From Artemia franciscana (lineage: Eukaryota > Arthropoda > Branchiopoda > Anostraca > Artemiidae): 64,000 nt of DNA. The translations under genes and the position numbers were made by a program. Positions 33,830 to 46,317 of this stretch are shown piece by piece. Under the pieces are notes generated by a model. The model saw only the letters and a program-made list of their open reading frames with translations, ran no database searches and was not told where the DNA came from. Numbering within the stretch: the first letter of the stretch is position 1; each line of letters starts with the position of its first letter. The stretch lies in the NCBI RefSeq assembly GCF_032884065.1, contig NC_088865.1:46967243-47031242 (forward strand). Reading direction: 5' to 3'.

Positions 33830-36230
33830 AAGAATAATTGAAACCCAAAACGGACAGCAATTAAATAAACAAATGGAGAAAAAAACAGGTAGTAATGTAA
33901 ATGAATGTAAATGAACAAATAAATCTTGAAGCGAATAAAGCCTAAATTGAATATGCAAATCCAGGTTAAAACGAACAGAAATATTTTGCTATTAAAACAT
34001 AAATGAAATCCAACACGAACAGAAATTAAAGAAACAATCATAGCAAACAAACATACAATAGGTACTAGTATAAATGACTAAATAAATCCTAAGACGAGTG
34101 AAACTTGAGTTGAATATAAAGATCCTGCTTAAAATGAACGTAATTCTTTGCAAACAAGAGTTTGGGTTTGCCTCTTTCTCTCACTGTAAAAGTCTAAAAT
34201 CTGCTGCTTCATTGGAACTTTACTGAAAACGAATTATATTAGAAATATTTCCTTTTTACTTTTTACAACGTTGAAAATAAACACAAAAATTACAGTAAAA
34301 TTAAATTTTTAACGGATGAACTTTTAAATATTAATATCATTTTCTATCAATTATTCAGTCTAATTTTGTTAGTTCTTTCCAAGACTGTTCAAGACCAATA
34401 TAGCTTCATTACAGAAAATATTTTGCATACTATTACTTCCCTAACTGTAAAAGTGTAAATCCTACTACGTCATTGGTGCTTCGCTGAAAACCAATAAGAA
34501 TACAAATATTTTCTTTTCCAATTACTGCAGCATTAAAAATGAAAATAAAATTACAGTAAAATAAAATTTTGATATGTTGATCCTTCAACAATAAATAGCA
34601 TTATATACCATACATTCAGTTAGATTTTGTTGGTACTTTTCAAGACTGTTTAAGCATATATGATTTTCAGTAAAGCGCCAATGACGCAGTAAGTCCTCCC
34701 CCCTCCCTCAATAGGTAAAAGGGAAAAACTTTCCGCCTCGCTGAATAGAAGAGATTTGTCCTTCTGTCATATTTCGTCACCTTAGTATGATCTAACCATT
34801 TCAACCTTTGTCTTATTGAAGCCCTAGAAAGCAGGGTTGAACTCGTACAACCCTCGTTTTTCATACAGCTTATTGTTAGAGATACGGTCCGTCAGATGGG
34901 TACCCAAGTCGATCTGTAGTCAATTTCTTTGGAAAGCCTCTATCAAATCTTCTCCCATCTTTGGGAGAGCCAACACCTCAGAACCATGATCAACCATCTT
35001 GTCACAGTGTCATCACTGTGACTTCTAAAAAACTAATCTTGGTTTATAGACTTGTAATTCTATTCTTTCAGTGTTTTATCAAATGTGAAAAAAACACCAT
35101 GGACCTTGGCTATTCTATTTGTAACATCTTCAATATACCCATCCCCCATTTTTATAATAGCCTATCGTCGTTTTTGCAAATTAGTCTTCTGAAAGTCTTT
35201 GCAACTTAGTCTTCTGAAAGTACATTTTCAACCTATTCTTTCGCCCTGAACAGTCAAGATTTCAAAAATTTATTAATTTTGCTAACACTTTTAACTAGAA
35301 GGCTTAATACAACAGCAAGGTGCAAGTCTAGGTGAGTTTTACTTCCCCAATTGATTTTGTGTTCTCCAACTCACCTTTGCTGTGCTCCCTATTTAGAAGA
35401 CAATTAAAGTAATCTATTAAAATTAAATCTATTAAAGCCTATTAAAGTGATCCAAAAGGCTATTAAAATGATATAGAGATAAGCGGATTGAGAGTCGGAT
35501 AGCTACTAGTCTCATTTCCTACTTTAGCCACTAAAATTTAGTTCTTCTACATAGAACTAATTAATTTTATGTATTCATCTTGTGTCACAGACCTCGCTAA
35601 AATGTAGTTAAGAGTAAAAATCTATTAGGATTCAATGTTTTATTATCGTTTTTCCTGGACAAAAATCAGTTCAAACAAGAGTTTGGGTACTGCCCCCTTC
35701 TCCCTCCCTCTACTGTAAAAGTCTAGAGCCTACTGCGTCATTTGCGCATAATGAAAGCGAATTATTTTTTAAATATTTTGTTTTGCACTTACATCATTTA
35801 AAATAAAATAAAAATTACAGGGAGATAAGATAATCAAATTTTAAGCTCTCACCAATTAATATCATTGTATAAAACATTCAGTTTAATTTTATTAGTTTTT
35901 TTCCAGAAACTGTTCAGGACACGTATAGTTTCAAAAAACGTAAATGCTGACTAGGCCTTACACTTTTACAACTAGGGGAGGGGTAAGGGAACAGAATTCA
36001 AGCTTTTATTTGTAGTGATTTTTATTCGTATTGTCTGATTCGAATATTTCATTAATGTTTAGTCATTTTAAGATTGATTTATTTATTTATATTTTTACCT
36101 CTTTTACGTTTATTTGTGAACAATGTTCATTCAATTTTGGTTCGTTTTGTGTTTCATTTATTCTTCAGTAGTAATTTCTGGACGTTTTTAGCTCAAGCTA
36201 CCACATGAATTTATTTCAGCTGCTTTTAAG
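33830..36230. mobile_element. Family D inverted-repeat element, split by a LINE fragment
   Basis: Left arm about 33830-34230 and right arm about 35940-36230 are inverted copies: AATTAAATAAACAAATGGAG, AAAACGAACAGAAAT and GCAAACAAGAGTTTGGG on the left correspond to inverted blocks such as TTTTATTTGTAGTGATTTTT and TTCGTTTTGTGTTTCATTTA on the right. Inside, a block CACTGTAAAAGTCTAAA... CATTGG...ATTACAGTAAAAT...TTCAGT occurs three times (about 34180, 34440, 35700). The LINE fragment at 34667-35250 interrupts the third. 61340-61905 is a shorter relative. No transposase frame is seen. Confidence 0.6.
34667..35250 (-). pseudogene. LINE 3' fragment, same family as the 41-44 kb element
   Basis: Minus-strand frames read GTHLTDRISNNKLYEK, then RASIRQRLKWLDHTKVTKYD and RRTNLFYSARRK, matching the C-terminal region of the 41158-43898 LINE (LTDRISNSRLYEKCG, RERLRWLGHV, GQPSRAKRKAG blocks of that family). 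35010-35120 matches that element's EATVMTV region at DNA level (GTCATCACTGTGACTTCTAA). It is heavily mutated and lies inside the family D element. Confidence 0.6.
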
Positions 36231-36643
36231 TTTAATAATGTTTTTTTTTCAGTTCTTTGAAAAAATTTCAGAATTTTTCATATTAAAAAAAAATAAAGTT
36301 TTTAAATAAAAAGTTATTTTTAATAAATAATGGTTTATCAAAAGTAAAAACTCAGAAGACAGGTCCTCTCCCCTTCTTAAGACCTTATTGTTCTTCTATC
36401 AAATACTATCTACAGCATCGTAAGTCCAAAAAGTATCGTCATACTAAGGAATTTGCTTCATATAAAAGCCAAACTAATGTCTCTTTAATTACTATCCTCA
36501 CTCTTATCACATATTTTTATAGAAGAGATTAGTTAATATTTTTCTAAAATATCAATTTAGCTTATATTTTAAAAAAATACTATTCATATTTATTTTATTA
36601 TATTTATTTATATTTTTTATATTATTTATATTTATTATATTTA
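36231..36643. other. Stretch without recognisable gene
   Basis: AT-rich; ends in a TATTTATATT-type low-complexity run directly before the B unit. Confidence 0.4.
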
Positions 36644-38230
36644 TCAAACAGTCGGTGGTAACGAACTGTAGTAAGGAGCGACCCGGCTCAATAGTAACCA
36701 AAACTCTAAGAAATGGATACCAATTAAAATTGGTATCAAAATTTTGATACCAATACCTACATCAAAAGAATCGTATTTTAATGCTGATTTTAAATATATA
36801 AGTTTCATCAAGTTTAGTCTTACCCATCAAAAGTTACGAACCTGAGAAAATTTGTGTTATTTTAGAAAACAGGGATAAACACCCCTTAGAAGTCATAGAA
36901 TCTTAACGAAAATCACACCATCAGATTCAGCGTATCAGAAAACCCTATTGTAGAAGTTTCAAGCTCCTATCTACAAAAATGTGGAATTTTGTATTTTTTG
37001 CCAGAAGGCAGATCACGGATGCGTGTTTATTTGTTTGTTTTTTCTCCCAGGGGTGATCGTATCGACCCAGTTGTCCTACAGTGTTGCAAGAGGGCTCATT
37101 CTAACGGAAATGAAAAGTTCTAGTGCCCTTTTTAAGTGACCAAAAAAATTGGAGGGCCCCTAGGCCCCTTCCCGCGCTAATTATTTTACCGAAGTCAACG
37201 GATCAAAATTCTGAGATAGCCATTTTATTCAGTATAGTCAAAAAACCTTATAACTATGTCTTTGGGGATGACTTACTCCCCCACAGTTCCCGTGGGAGGG
37301 GCAACAAGTTACAAACTTTGACCAGTGCTTACACATAGTAATGGTTATTAGGAAGTGTACAGGCGTTTTCAGGAGGATTTTTTTGGTTGGGGGAGGGGTT
37401 GAGAAGAGGGGGATATGCTGGGGAACTTTCCATCAATAATTTGTCATAGGGGAAATAAATCTCCATGGAGGGAGTGCAGGATTTACTAGCATTATTAAAA
37501 AAAAATGACAAAATAAATATGAAAAAGCTTTTTCAGCTGGAAGTAGGGAACAGCATTGAAACTTAAAACAAACAGAAATTATTACCCATATTAGGGGCTC
37601 ACCTCCTCCTAATACCTCGCTCTTTACGCTAAAGTATTTTTAGTAATTTCAACTATTTATTCTACGGCCTTTGTGATTCAGGGGTCATGCTTAATGAATT
37701 GGGACAAAATTTAAGCTTTAGCGTAAAGAACGAGGTACTGACGAGTGGGTGAACCCCCAAATATATGTATTAAAAATATTAGAATACAAAAGTTCTTTAC
37801 GTAAGCTAATTTATAAGTTACGTAAATCTTTTACTAATAAAAAGATTTGTAAAAAATTAAAAGTTCTAGTTGCCTTTTTGATTAACCAAAAAATCGGAGG
37901 TCAACTAGGCTTCCTCCCCCGCTCTTTTTCTCAAAATCATTCGATCAAAATTATGAGAAGGCCATTTAGCCAAAAAAAAAATGCAAATTTCGTTTTAATT
38001 ATTCCTTTGCGGAGAGCCAAAATCAAAACATGCATTGATTCAAAAACGTTCAGAAATTAAATTTAAAAAAAAACAAGTTTTTTTTAACTGAAAGTAAGGA
38101 GCGAGATTAAAACTCAAAACGAACAGAAATTACTTCGCATATGAAAGAGGCCGCTTCCTCATCAACGCCCCGCTCTTTACGCTAAGGTTTTTTACTGTTT
38201 TAAAAAGAAGAATTGAGAGAAAGAGTCAGG
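36644..38230 (+). mobile_element. B unit, plus orientation, 3'-truncated inside its A foldback
   Basis: Starts TCAAACAGTCGG (one stem change, TTCG to TCGG, breaks the hairpin), then ATGGATACCAATTAAAATTGG, a local palindromic insertion absent from other copies. Standard blocks follow to the left arm and loop of an A foldback of the CCGCTTCCTCATCAACGCC subtype (38065-38230). The right arm is missing; unique AT-rich sequence starts at about 38231. Confidence 0.88.
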
Positions 38231-39470
38231 TTACATTTATTTTTTATTTTATTCATATTTATTTTTTCCTCATAAAATAAATTTTCTTCAATTACAAGAT
38301 AAAACTTGGAATTTTGTTCCAATTGCCATATAGGATATTGAAAATCAATGAATATTAGAATATTAAACATGTGATATATATCCATTTATCCATAATGTTA
38401 TCTTTCTTATACACATGGATGCAAAATACCTATCTCTTTGGTGAAAAGATGAGAGATTGGCCCAGAGTTTGGAAAAAGTCAATAACAAGCAGAACAGAAG
38501 AAAATATGAGAAGGCATAAGATTCATTGTGTAACTTGTGGGGCTGTATCTGGGGGTGTCTCAAGTCCCAAGGCAAATGCATAAGGTTCTCACTACAAAGT
38601 CAATAAACTTTGCAAAAAGAGGTAAGAATATTTGTCATTTTTGCATAAATAATTTATTTATGCGATGTTGGAAGTTGTTTTTCGGGTTAATCTTACTATT
38701 ATATATTCTCAAAATAAATTAATTGTAGAGTCCTTAGACTCATAACAGTAAAAAAAAAGTGATAAGGTAAATAAAAATTGAAACATATTAATACAAACTA
38801 ATAAAGTAAACATAGAATCAATTGATTTGACTTCAAAGAAATTAATTTTAAATGGTGTAGGAGAAGTCAAAGCTGAACAATAATGCTACATACCAAAATC
38901 ATATGCATTTCCTCTGGATTCTGTTGAAAATTTATTTCTACCACTCAAGCATTCAAGTATGACTGCTGGTCCTCTCAAAAATCCTTACGGTGTTTATTCC
39001 TGAATTATTAAGCATCTATTTGTTTTCTTTACATATTATTCCCCAAAACCTGTGTATCATGCTAATGAGCATGCTAATAACCTACTGCTGGTCAATGAAC
39101 TATTACTATGACGTCTACCTTTATAACAAAATATCATTATCGCCCACAATAATTTCAAAAACTTGTATATAGTGCGTTTTAACATTAGCTGATGGTCAAC
39201 GAACTTTTATCCTAATATTTGCCTTCAATGCTAAATAATTAACAATCCAAAATTAAATTTCAATTGGATATGGATTATCTTAATACATTTTCATTCTACA
39301 AGAGAAGATTATCTCAAACTTCTAAGCCTGAAAATTAGTACTTTTGTTTTTTTATAAAAAAAAATCAAAGCACATATGGGACGACTGAGGAGATGCTCCC
39401 AATAAAAGTTTAGTTTAGGACTTTATTTTAGCTCAAACTTTCAGATTGGTACATTCTTGTGGCTTTTAAA
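38231..39470. other. Stretch without recognisable gene
   Basis: AT-rich. 38371-38583 (plus) is an ATG frame of 70 codons (QNTYLFGEKMRDWPRVWKKS... HCVTCGAVSGG) with balanced composition but no recognised family; a minus-strand frame overlaps it. Low support for either. Confidence 0.35.
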
Positions 39471-40250
39471 AGTTCACAGGAGTCTGCAAAGGATGCATCT
39501 TGTTCCCAGAGATGTTTAACCTTTTCCTCACGGCATTTTCATCCCTAGTAGAAACAATTAATAGTGCAGAGGGGGTGTACGGACAGACAAGTTAGATCAT
39601 GCTGACGACATCAACGAAATGGCTGAAGCATCCGAGGACCTACAAGTCGTTACAAATGGATTTGTTTAAGTGACTATTTCCTATGAAATTATCGTAAACG
39701 GATCTTAAACTAAGGCTTTGTACTTCTCATGAAAGCTGCAGGATACAATTGTGCCAGAACTGAAACTTAGAGTAGAGAGTATCCAGGGGATAAAAGATTT
39801 CCCCTGTCTTGGCAGAATAATCACTAGTGACAAAATCACTCAAAAGACATAAAAAGACGGCTCACCCTCACGATTACTTGTTTTAAAGCCCTTATTTCCT
39901 TATGGCAAAGTAAATATTGGTCTCTACGACTTAAAATACGTTTGTTAATACTTTTATTATCCCCATTAAAATATACTCACGTGAAACATAGACGATGAAA
40001 CGCTGTCGAATCGCAGCGTCAAATTCCTTGAGTGCTCTAAAATCCAGTCAAAAGTTCTTACCAACATCCAATGAATGCAAGTTTAGTGGCTCAGTCACGT
40101 AAAACGGATGAGTCAGTTCTGTTTCCCGAAAACCATCTCTGAAAGCCCACTGTTTCCGTTCTTGTGGTTCTCCCTGATAATTGTGGAAGGAAAACTTCAC
40201 ACCTCGTTGCCCTACTGACCTTCTTTGCCTAGCAGGTAGATTTTAGCCAT
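39470..40250 (+). pseudogene. LINE reverse-transcriptase remnant
   Basis: Plus-strand frames read GVCKGCILFPEMFNLFLTAF (the 'GVxQGxxLSPxLFNLF' RT motif), then KLDHADDINEMAEASEDLQ (the YADD motif with Tyr to His), then the block SIQGIKDFPCLGRIITSDK, matching the 'YLGSIIT' position, and YSRET-TMKRC further on ('YGCETW.M' position). Stops and frameshifts separate all of them. The family differs from the 41-44 kb LINE. 5' and 3' ends are not defined. Confidence 0.65.
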
Positions 40251-40364
40251 ATTAAGAGATATTTTCGAGAGGTTTTAATGAAAATGCCTTGTTTCTATTG
40301 CTTTATTAGACGCACCCGCATGCTAGATTGTATCTTTTTATTAGGAAAATAACATTTGAATGAA

Positions 40365-40695
40365 CCGTAAGTATTACTCTTTATGCAACAGAAGCCTCAT
40401 TACTTATAATAGTAATAATAAGAAAAAATGTCAACATCACAATACGTTTTCTTGCTAGTAAATGAAACACGCAAACAGAGAAAAAAAAGACATTTTTTGC
40501 ATTCTGTTATTTCTTAGAGGTTCTTAAATATTACGCCCAATGCAGCAGACGCCTCATTACTTACAATAGTAATGATTTGAAATTTTTTAAACTTCAAAAT
40601 AAGTTTCTTTGCTAGTAAATGAAAGAAATAAACAAAGAAAAAGAAATACTTTTTTTGTATTCGGTTATTTCTGAGAGGTTTTAGTGAAATTTCAC
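40365..40695. repeat. Tandem duplication, about 163 bp x 2
   Basis: CCTCATTACTTATAATAGTA (40393) recurs as CCTCATTACTTACAATAGTA (40552); TTGCTAGTAAATGAAA and TGCATTCTGTTATTTCT blocks follow in both. A further partial ATTTTCGAGAGGTTTTAATG block at about 40260 suggests a third relic. Confidence 0.8.
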
Positions 40696-41157
40696 GTTAC
40701 TTTGAGTCAAGAATATGCACACTCATACAACCGTGTCACACCATGGTCGGTCGTATGCATCCCTATGTTGCATATTTTCTTTTTTAAGGCATTCTCGATA
40801 TTTTCAAGATTAAAATGTACTTTAAATCTATTGATTCATGTTTTTGCAAGACACCCCCCCCCCTTGAATTTAGATATGGATCTTGAGTTGTAGTGTAGAG
40901 TATTTTTGGGCCGTATTTGCTTATAATAATCAATGTAGTCTGTTCAATAAAATCATTCGTGTCTTCTTCATGTATATACACAAACTACTCCTATAAAAGA
41001 AATAAAACTTATTGCCAAATTTAAAAATTCAAATAGAATACACAGCCTTTTTTATTTTTCAAATGCGAATCTCAAAATGATTGTCTTATTTAAATCCATA
41101 AGGGAGCTTAATCTTTCTTTAAAAATGAAACATTCCCTAAATTTACTGCTACTACTA
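40696..41157. other. Stretch without gene; probable LINE 3' UTR at the end
   Basis: Adjacent to the stop of the minus-strand LINE. A TAGTAGTAGTAGCAGT run on that strand (41143-41161) lies right at the end of its ORF. No other feature. Confidence 0.35.
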
Positions 41158-43898
41158 CTAGCAACTCACCACTACACGAAGCCACCTGAGGCCAAAAGAA
41201 CTACGCACGCTCCTGCTCCATCCCAATCTATTCAAAACCTCCTTTTTGACACCCTCCCAGGAATTTCCAATTTCCTTTAAACGCTTCTTTATGAAAAACT
41301 CCCACCCTAGACGAGGACAACCTGCTTTCCGTTTAGCCCTAGACGGTTGGCCAAAAAAGACTATCTTTGGTAATCGGTCATCCTTCATAGGGACAACGTG
41401 CCCTGGTCATCTCACCCTTCCTTTCATTATAGTCCTAGAACGTGGGATTGAACCATATTTTTCGGAATGCCTAGTGTTTGAAATACAGTCAATCAGCCGG
41501 TTACTCAGAACAATCGGTGGGAAATTTATCTGGAAATCATCTAGCAAATCCTCATCAGCTTTTCGGAAACACCCAATGCCTCAGAGCCATATTTGACCAC
41601 TGTCATCACTGTAGCTTCCAATATTCTTATCTTGGTTTGCAGACTTATCTTTCTAACCTTCCAAAAAATTTTCAACTTTTTTTTGAACAACACACTGAGC
41701 CTTGGCTATTGTACTTTTAACATCTTCACTGATTCAATAGTCTTTACTAATATTACTTCCAAGGTAAGTGAATCTTCCCGCCTGATCCCGCCTTACCCAA
41801 CGTCACCTTTTCATCTTCACTTATTTCCTAGCCTTAGTGACTTAGTCATCTTAGTTTTAATTTTCAAACTTATTCTGGCATTCTGAACTCGCAAAATCTC
41901 TAAAAGTTCATTCATTTTTCTCACACTTTCATCAAGGATGCTTAAATCATCAGCCTAATCTAAGTCCAGGATATTTTTTCATTCCCATTTGAAAAGGCTC
42001 TCAAGGATGAAACCTCTGCTAAAACTCTTCTATCAATAGAATCGAAAGCTTGCTCATATTCTATAAGCCTGAGGACCAAAGCAAGCACTTCTCAATAGTT
42101 AACCTAAAAGTGAAGATTTGGTCGACACATCCTCTACCTTTTCTATTACCGCAGAGTTCTACTCTTAAAACTGTGTCGTTAGCATCTCTCAAGCTAAAAA
42201 GTATCATATTACTAAGTAATTTGCTACCTAGAAATACCAGACAAATTCCTCGATAATTAACACACTAACTCTTATCACCTTTTTTACACAAAAGTTCAAT
42301 TAATGCTTTCCTAAAATCATTAGGTACTTTCCCTTTTTCAAAAATTATATTCATAACCTTCAGTAACTTATGTCTAATCTCAAAGCCACTGTTTTTAAGA
42401 AACTCATTTACCACACTATCAGTATCTGGAACCTTATTGCTTTTTTTAATTCTTTTGGTACTGTCTCTAATCATTCCTCACAAAACAAATCTTCCTTCCC
42501 ATCCTAGGTATCACAAACTTTTTCATTTTCTTTCATATCTTTTCCTGCAGCCCTATCTCCGTTTAGTACATTTTCAGAGTGTTCTGGCCATATCTCTTTA
42601 ACTCTTATCCTATCACTGATTGTGGCCCCGTTCTTATCTTTAACTGGAACAAGTCCAGATTGACTACTCCTTTTTAATTAATTCTAAACATGCAGGTACA
42701 ATATTTTACTATTATGTAGTCTATCCGCATCTTCCAAATCCTCAGCAATTTTATTCTTGGCCTTCACTTCACACCTCCTTAGTTGACATTTTAATGATTT
42801 CTCCACTTCCTGTAAATTCCTTTTGTTTTTATATTATCTACTACTCAGATAATTCTTGTACAAACCCTTCTCCTCTCTATTAAACATAAAAGTTTTTTCA
42901 ATAACATCCCTATCTATAGTCCTAATTTTCTTCCCTAAGACACCGTGAGTAATTTCACAAATTATTTTTACTAAATTATTCTAAACAGCTTCCACCTTGC
43001 CCAATTTTGAACTCTCAAGTTTAGTATTCAACTGTTCCGGGAGAGCCTCTCCCAAAATTTCATCCTGGAGTCTACCAACATGATTACTTCTCGGCAGATA
43101 ATTACCCTTACAAAATTTCAACTTTAAATTAATCCTAGAAATACAAGATCTTTATCTTTAAAATCAATAACAGCACTCCTATATACCCTAGTATCATGTA
43201 TTGATCGTGTCAGTCCGGTTTATTATAATATAATCAATGAGGTTTGCGGTGTTACCATCTTGCAAATACCACGTTAACTTTTGGGCCATTTAAAACCAAA
43301 CACCTTAGTGGTTATACGAACATTGTTATACCTAAAAAATTGCAAAAGTCTGTAGTTTATACTCTTTTTCTTTTCCTATACCAAATTTACCTAGCCTAGG
43401 ATATCATCTATTTTTATTTCTACCGACCTGGGTGTTAAGTCTCCTAGTGTAAGTATCATATTTTTACCTGGGACCCTGTCTATTTGCTCCTGCAACTGTA
43501 ATTAAGTTTCATCTGAGTCATTAGTATCTCTGTCAGTCGGTTCTACTGGAGCATATACTACTATAAGTGAAGCCCTGAACTTTTTAGTCATAAAATGAGC
43601 TATTAGTATCTCATTATTAATACCTTCCCAGCCTAACAAGACTTAGCATCTTTTTTGTAAATCATGAGCCCTACTCCCTGTCTATGCACCCCTTCCCACT
43701 TGCCTGAGTAAACGAATTCTATATCCCCTAAATTCATGCTTCCTATCCCTGGGATATAAGTTTCTGAAACTCCCGTTTGAAATCAAACAATTTGAATCGA
43801 AAATAATTTCAGTTTGAAGCGCCTGAATTCGTCATTCAAAATATCGATATGACAGTCATTTTTTTTAATATCGTAACATACCAGGCTCCAATTTTCAT
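41158..43898 (-). pseudogene. Near full-length, inactivated LINE ORF2 (endonuclease + reverse transcriptase)
   Basis: Minus-strand reading starts at ATG 43898 with MKIGAWYVTILKKND, an AP-endonuclease-type N-terminus. Then come SETYIPGIGSMNLGDIEFVY, EGVHRQGVGLMIYKKDA, SLIVVYAPVEPTDRDTNDSD and LGDLTPRS (the GDFN position, with Phe to Leu and Asn to Thr). KLTWYLQDGNTANLIDYII (43290-43220) and the RT entry block FLKNSGFEIRHKLLKVMN with LCKKGDKS (42440-42265) follow. The catalytic YADD box at about 41947-41957 reads stop-ADD, with TAG in place of Tyr. C-terminal blocks are ILEATVMTVVKYGSE (near 41620) and PSRAKRKAGCPRLGWE up to a stop at 41158. Many frameshifts and stops interrupt it. Length (about 2.7 kb) fits a complete ORF of this RT-containing family. 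Flanking target duplications were not identified. Confidence 0.8.
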
Positions 43899-44999
43899 GT
43901 TCTTTAAATCATTAGAAATATTTTGGCCTTAGGAAAAGCAACGATCAAGGATACCAGTGCAGGTCAAGGACCAGTGCAGGACTCAAGTCTAAACCAAATT
44001 GCTTAAGCTGGCTTAGAACCGGACAGCAAGAAGTCCCAGGGACTAGTAGTATGAATGGTGGCTTTTTGCAATCATTTCGCAGCATGGCTTTCAACACTTG
44101 GCGTCGCTCTTCTATCAACAAGAGTCAAAATCCTGCACAGACAGTCTCAAGTCCATTACCTCCGACTCATTAGCCAGGAAGTCTATTACCTCCGATAAAT
44201 TAGCTAGGAAGAGGGTTTTCCTAGAAAGGTCACAGAAAGGCAAACAATTGACATATTACTATTTTTTGAAGCAAAATACGAAGCAAATACTTTTTATTTA
44301 TCCAAATGTGTGTTGAAATGGTATTCTCTATCCATCAATGATAAAGGCCTAAAGACGGCTCTTTCTTCAAGTGCTTGTATCAATTGGTTGTTTGTTTTTT
44401 AAGCCAAGGACAAGTCTTGGTTTAATGATATCTATTCACTTCTATCTAATGCAGGTTAAATAAAGAGACAGGGTCGAAATAAATTCATAATTCTTGAAGT
44501 GTAAATTAAAATAAAGATCCAACCATCCACCTTTCTAGAATTACGAAATTAACATGATAATTTTCTTTGAAATGACATATGCTTTTTCTAAAAAAAAATA
44601 TAAACATTTTCTTTTGAGGACGGTGATGAAACAATATCATATGCAATTAGCTTAAAAGGAAAGTTAAACACTTCTTTATTTAAAAACAAATGAAGTACTT
44701 ATGTCATAAATAAGGTCATTTTAGTGCTAGAGCGACAATGTGCTAGAGACTCTGACACACTGCCGCAACCATTCACATTGCCCCCGCCGGTCCTCACCAT
44801 CTCTCCACGACCCTATCCCTGCTCGACGGAAAATTCTTACTTCGAAAATACTTCGAAGTAAGGACACAATTTAAAAAAAAAATTAAAAAGCCAAATGCAG
44901 TTGAAGAACCCGTAAAACCCAGCTTAGGATGTGTGGCTCCTTGAAAAGATCATTGGGGAGGGATACTGGGAGCGTGAAAATGCATTTGGAAACCATTAT
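43899..44999. other. Stretch without recognisable gene
   Basis: A 33 bp block (AAGTCCATTACCTCCGACTC / AAGTCTATTACCTCCGATAA) is duplicated in tandem at 44151-44214, inside a 72-codon plus-strand frame of no recognisable family. A perfect inverted TTACTTCGAAAATACTTCGAAGTAA-like hairpin lies near 44840. Otherwise AT-rich and without features. Confidence 0.4.
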
Positions 45000-46107
45000 T
45001 CTGTAGAAATCACGGACCTTCGGTGGATATCCAGACCAACGATAATCCAGAAAAAATCATTGAAACTAAGAACCACCGTAGGATTATTTACCAAACCATA
45101 AAAATTCAGAACAAACCATAGAATTCAAGACCAGCTCATAGATATCAAGACTAATCTAAAGAAAAAAGGACTAAACGGAGCAAATCTAGACCAATCCATA
45201 AAATTAAAAACCAAGAAATTCAGACCAAAACATAGAAATCCAGACGAATTCACAGAAGTCAAGTCAATATTCTATAAATTAAGCCTAGTCTCTAAAAATG
45301 GTTTATGAGTCAAAGTTTTGAAGGCTTTAAGTGATTATTTTCCATATCTTTACGTTTGTTTTATATTTTTAATATTTCCCATGGCTTATTGATCGAGGTT
45401 TTGAGAGTTTTAACACCTTTCCCTTTCCTGAGATAAAAAAAAAAATGTATATAAAAAAAATAAGCAAGGCAGAAACATAGCTGTAAAAAAAAAAGGTTCT
45501 CCCACATACACAGGACCCCTTGAAAGTTTAAGTGTATGATCGTTCTTTCTAGCTTCTTTAATTTAACCCTTTTTCGATGTTTTTTTTTTGGATTGAACAG
45601 ACTTAGATCATGTGATTTCAGCTGAATAAAACTAATGTGAAATGCCCCAAGGAGAATTTTTCAATAAGGTCAGAATTTACTGAAGGGTTTCCCTCCGAGG
45701 GGAATTTTCTTGGAGAGGGGGAATGTTCTGAGAGACTTTCAGTGAGGATGAAGTTTCTGGGGGGGAACTTTTCAGGGAAGGGGTTATTTCAAATGAGAAA
45801 AACTTTATTTTGAGGTATATTCTGTGGGGGGAGGGAATATTCCATACAGGAGTACTGAATTTCCCCTTATTATAAGAAAACTGATCAGAAATTAAAAAAT
45901 CAACACAAATTGCTTCAGCTGAAAATAAGAAAAATATAAAAACTTATAATTAACAAATTACGCAAATGAGAGGGCTTACTTCATTTTAGTAATGGTATTT
46001 GAAGAATATTAGAAATATTAGGATAAGAGTTCAAAACCGAAAAGGACATTGTTGTCCAAACAAAATTTTAGTGTATAAGACACGTAATTTGGGGTTGGAG
46101 TTTAGAA
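45000..46107 (+). repeat. Family C, single arm
   Basis: Homologous, in the same orientation, to the left arm of the 55063-58290 inverted repeat. It has the minisatellite of AGACCAATCCATAAAATTAA-type units (period about 22 bp, 45000-45290), TAAGTGATTATTTTCCATAT, GAGAATTTTTCAATAAGGTC, TATTTTGAGGTAT, then an A-like module (TTCAGCTGAAAATAAG, ATTAACAAATTACG) and ends at TTTGGGGTTGGAG (46104). At that point the 55 kb arm continues with different sequence. Confidence 0.8.
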
Positions 46108-46314
46108 AAAATTGATTAAAATTATCACTTAATTGAGGTATCAGCGACAAGAATGGGTTACCCACGGGTAACCCATTTTGTTGCTGATAAACAAAAAATC
46201 ACGAAACTGAAAATACATTGAAAATTCATTACAAATTTTATGTAGAGTCATTGAAACTTCACAAATAATTCTTGTCACTGAAACCTCAATTAAGTGATAA
46301 TTTTAATCTATTTT
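46108..46314. mobile_element. Small TIR element (MITE-like), about 207 bp
   Basis: GATTAAAATTATCACTTAAT at the left end and ATTAAGTGATAATTTTAATC at the right end are exact inverted copies. The match extends inward (TGAGGTATCAGCGACAAGAA against TTCTTGTCACTGAAACCTCA, three differences), giving about 40 bp TIRs. Inside, AATGGGTTACCC-ACGGGTAACCCATT forms a further perfect hairpin. No clear target duplication was found. It sits exactly between the family C arm and the Penelope-like element. Confidence 0.8.
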
Positions 46315-46317
46315 CTT

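Noticed and set aside
33489..34050. Overlapping minus-strand hydrophobic frames that could be membrane proteins
   Set aside because: Phe/Leu/Ile richness follows from the AT-rich family D arm; two frames are open at once over the same DNA and no conserved motif is present.
41246..41886. Several overlapping plus-strand frames of 80-116 codons
   Set aside because: They are antisense to the minus-strand LINE, whose C-terminal motifs explain the sequence.
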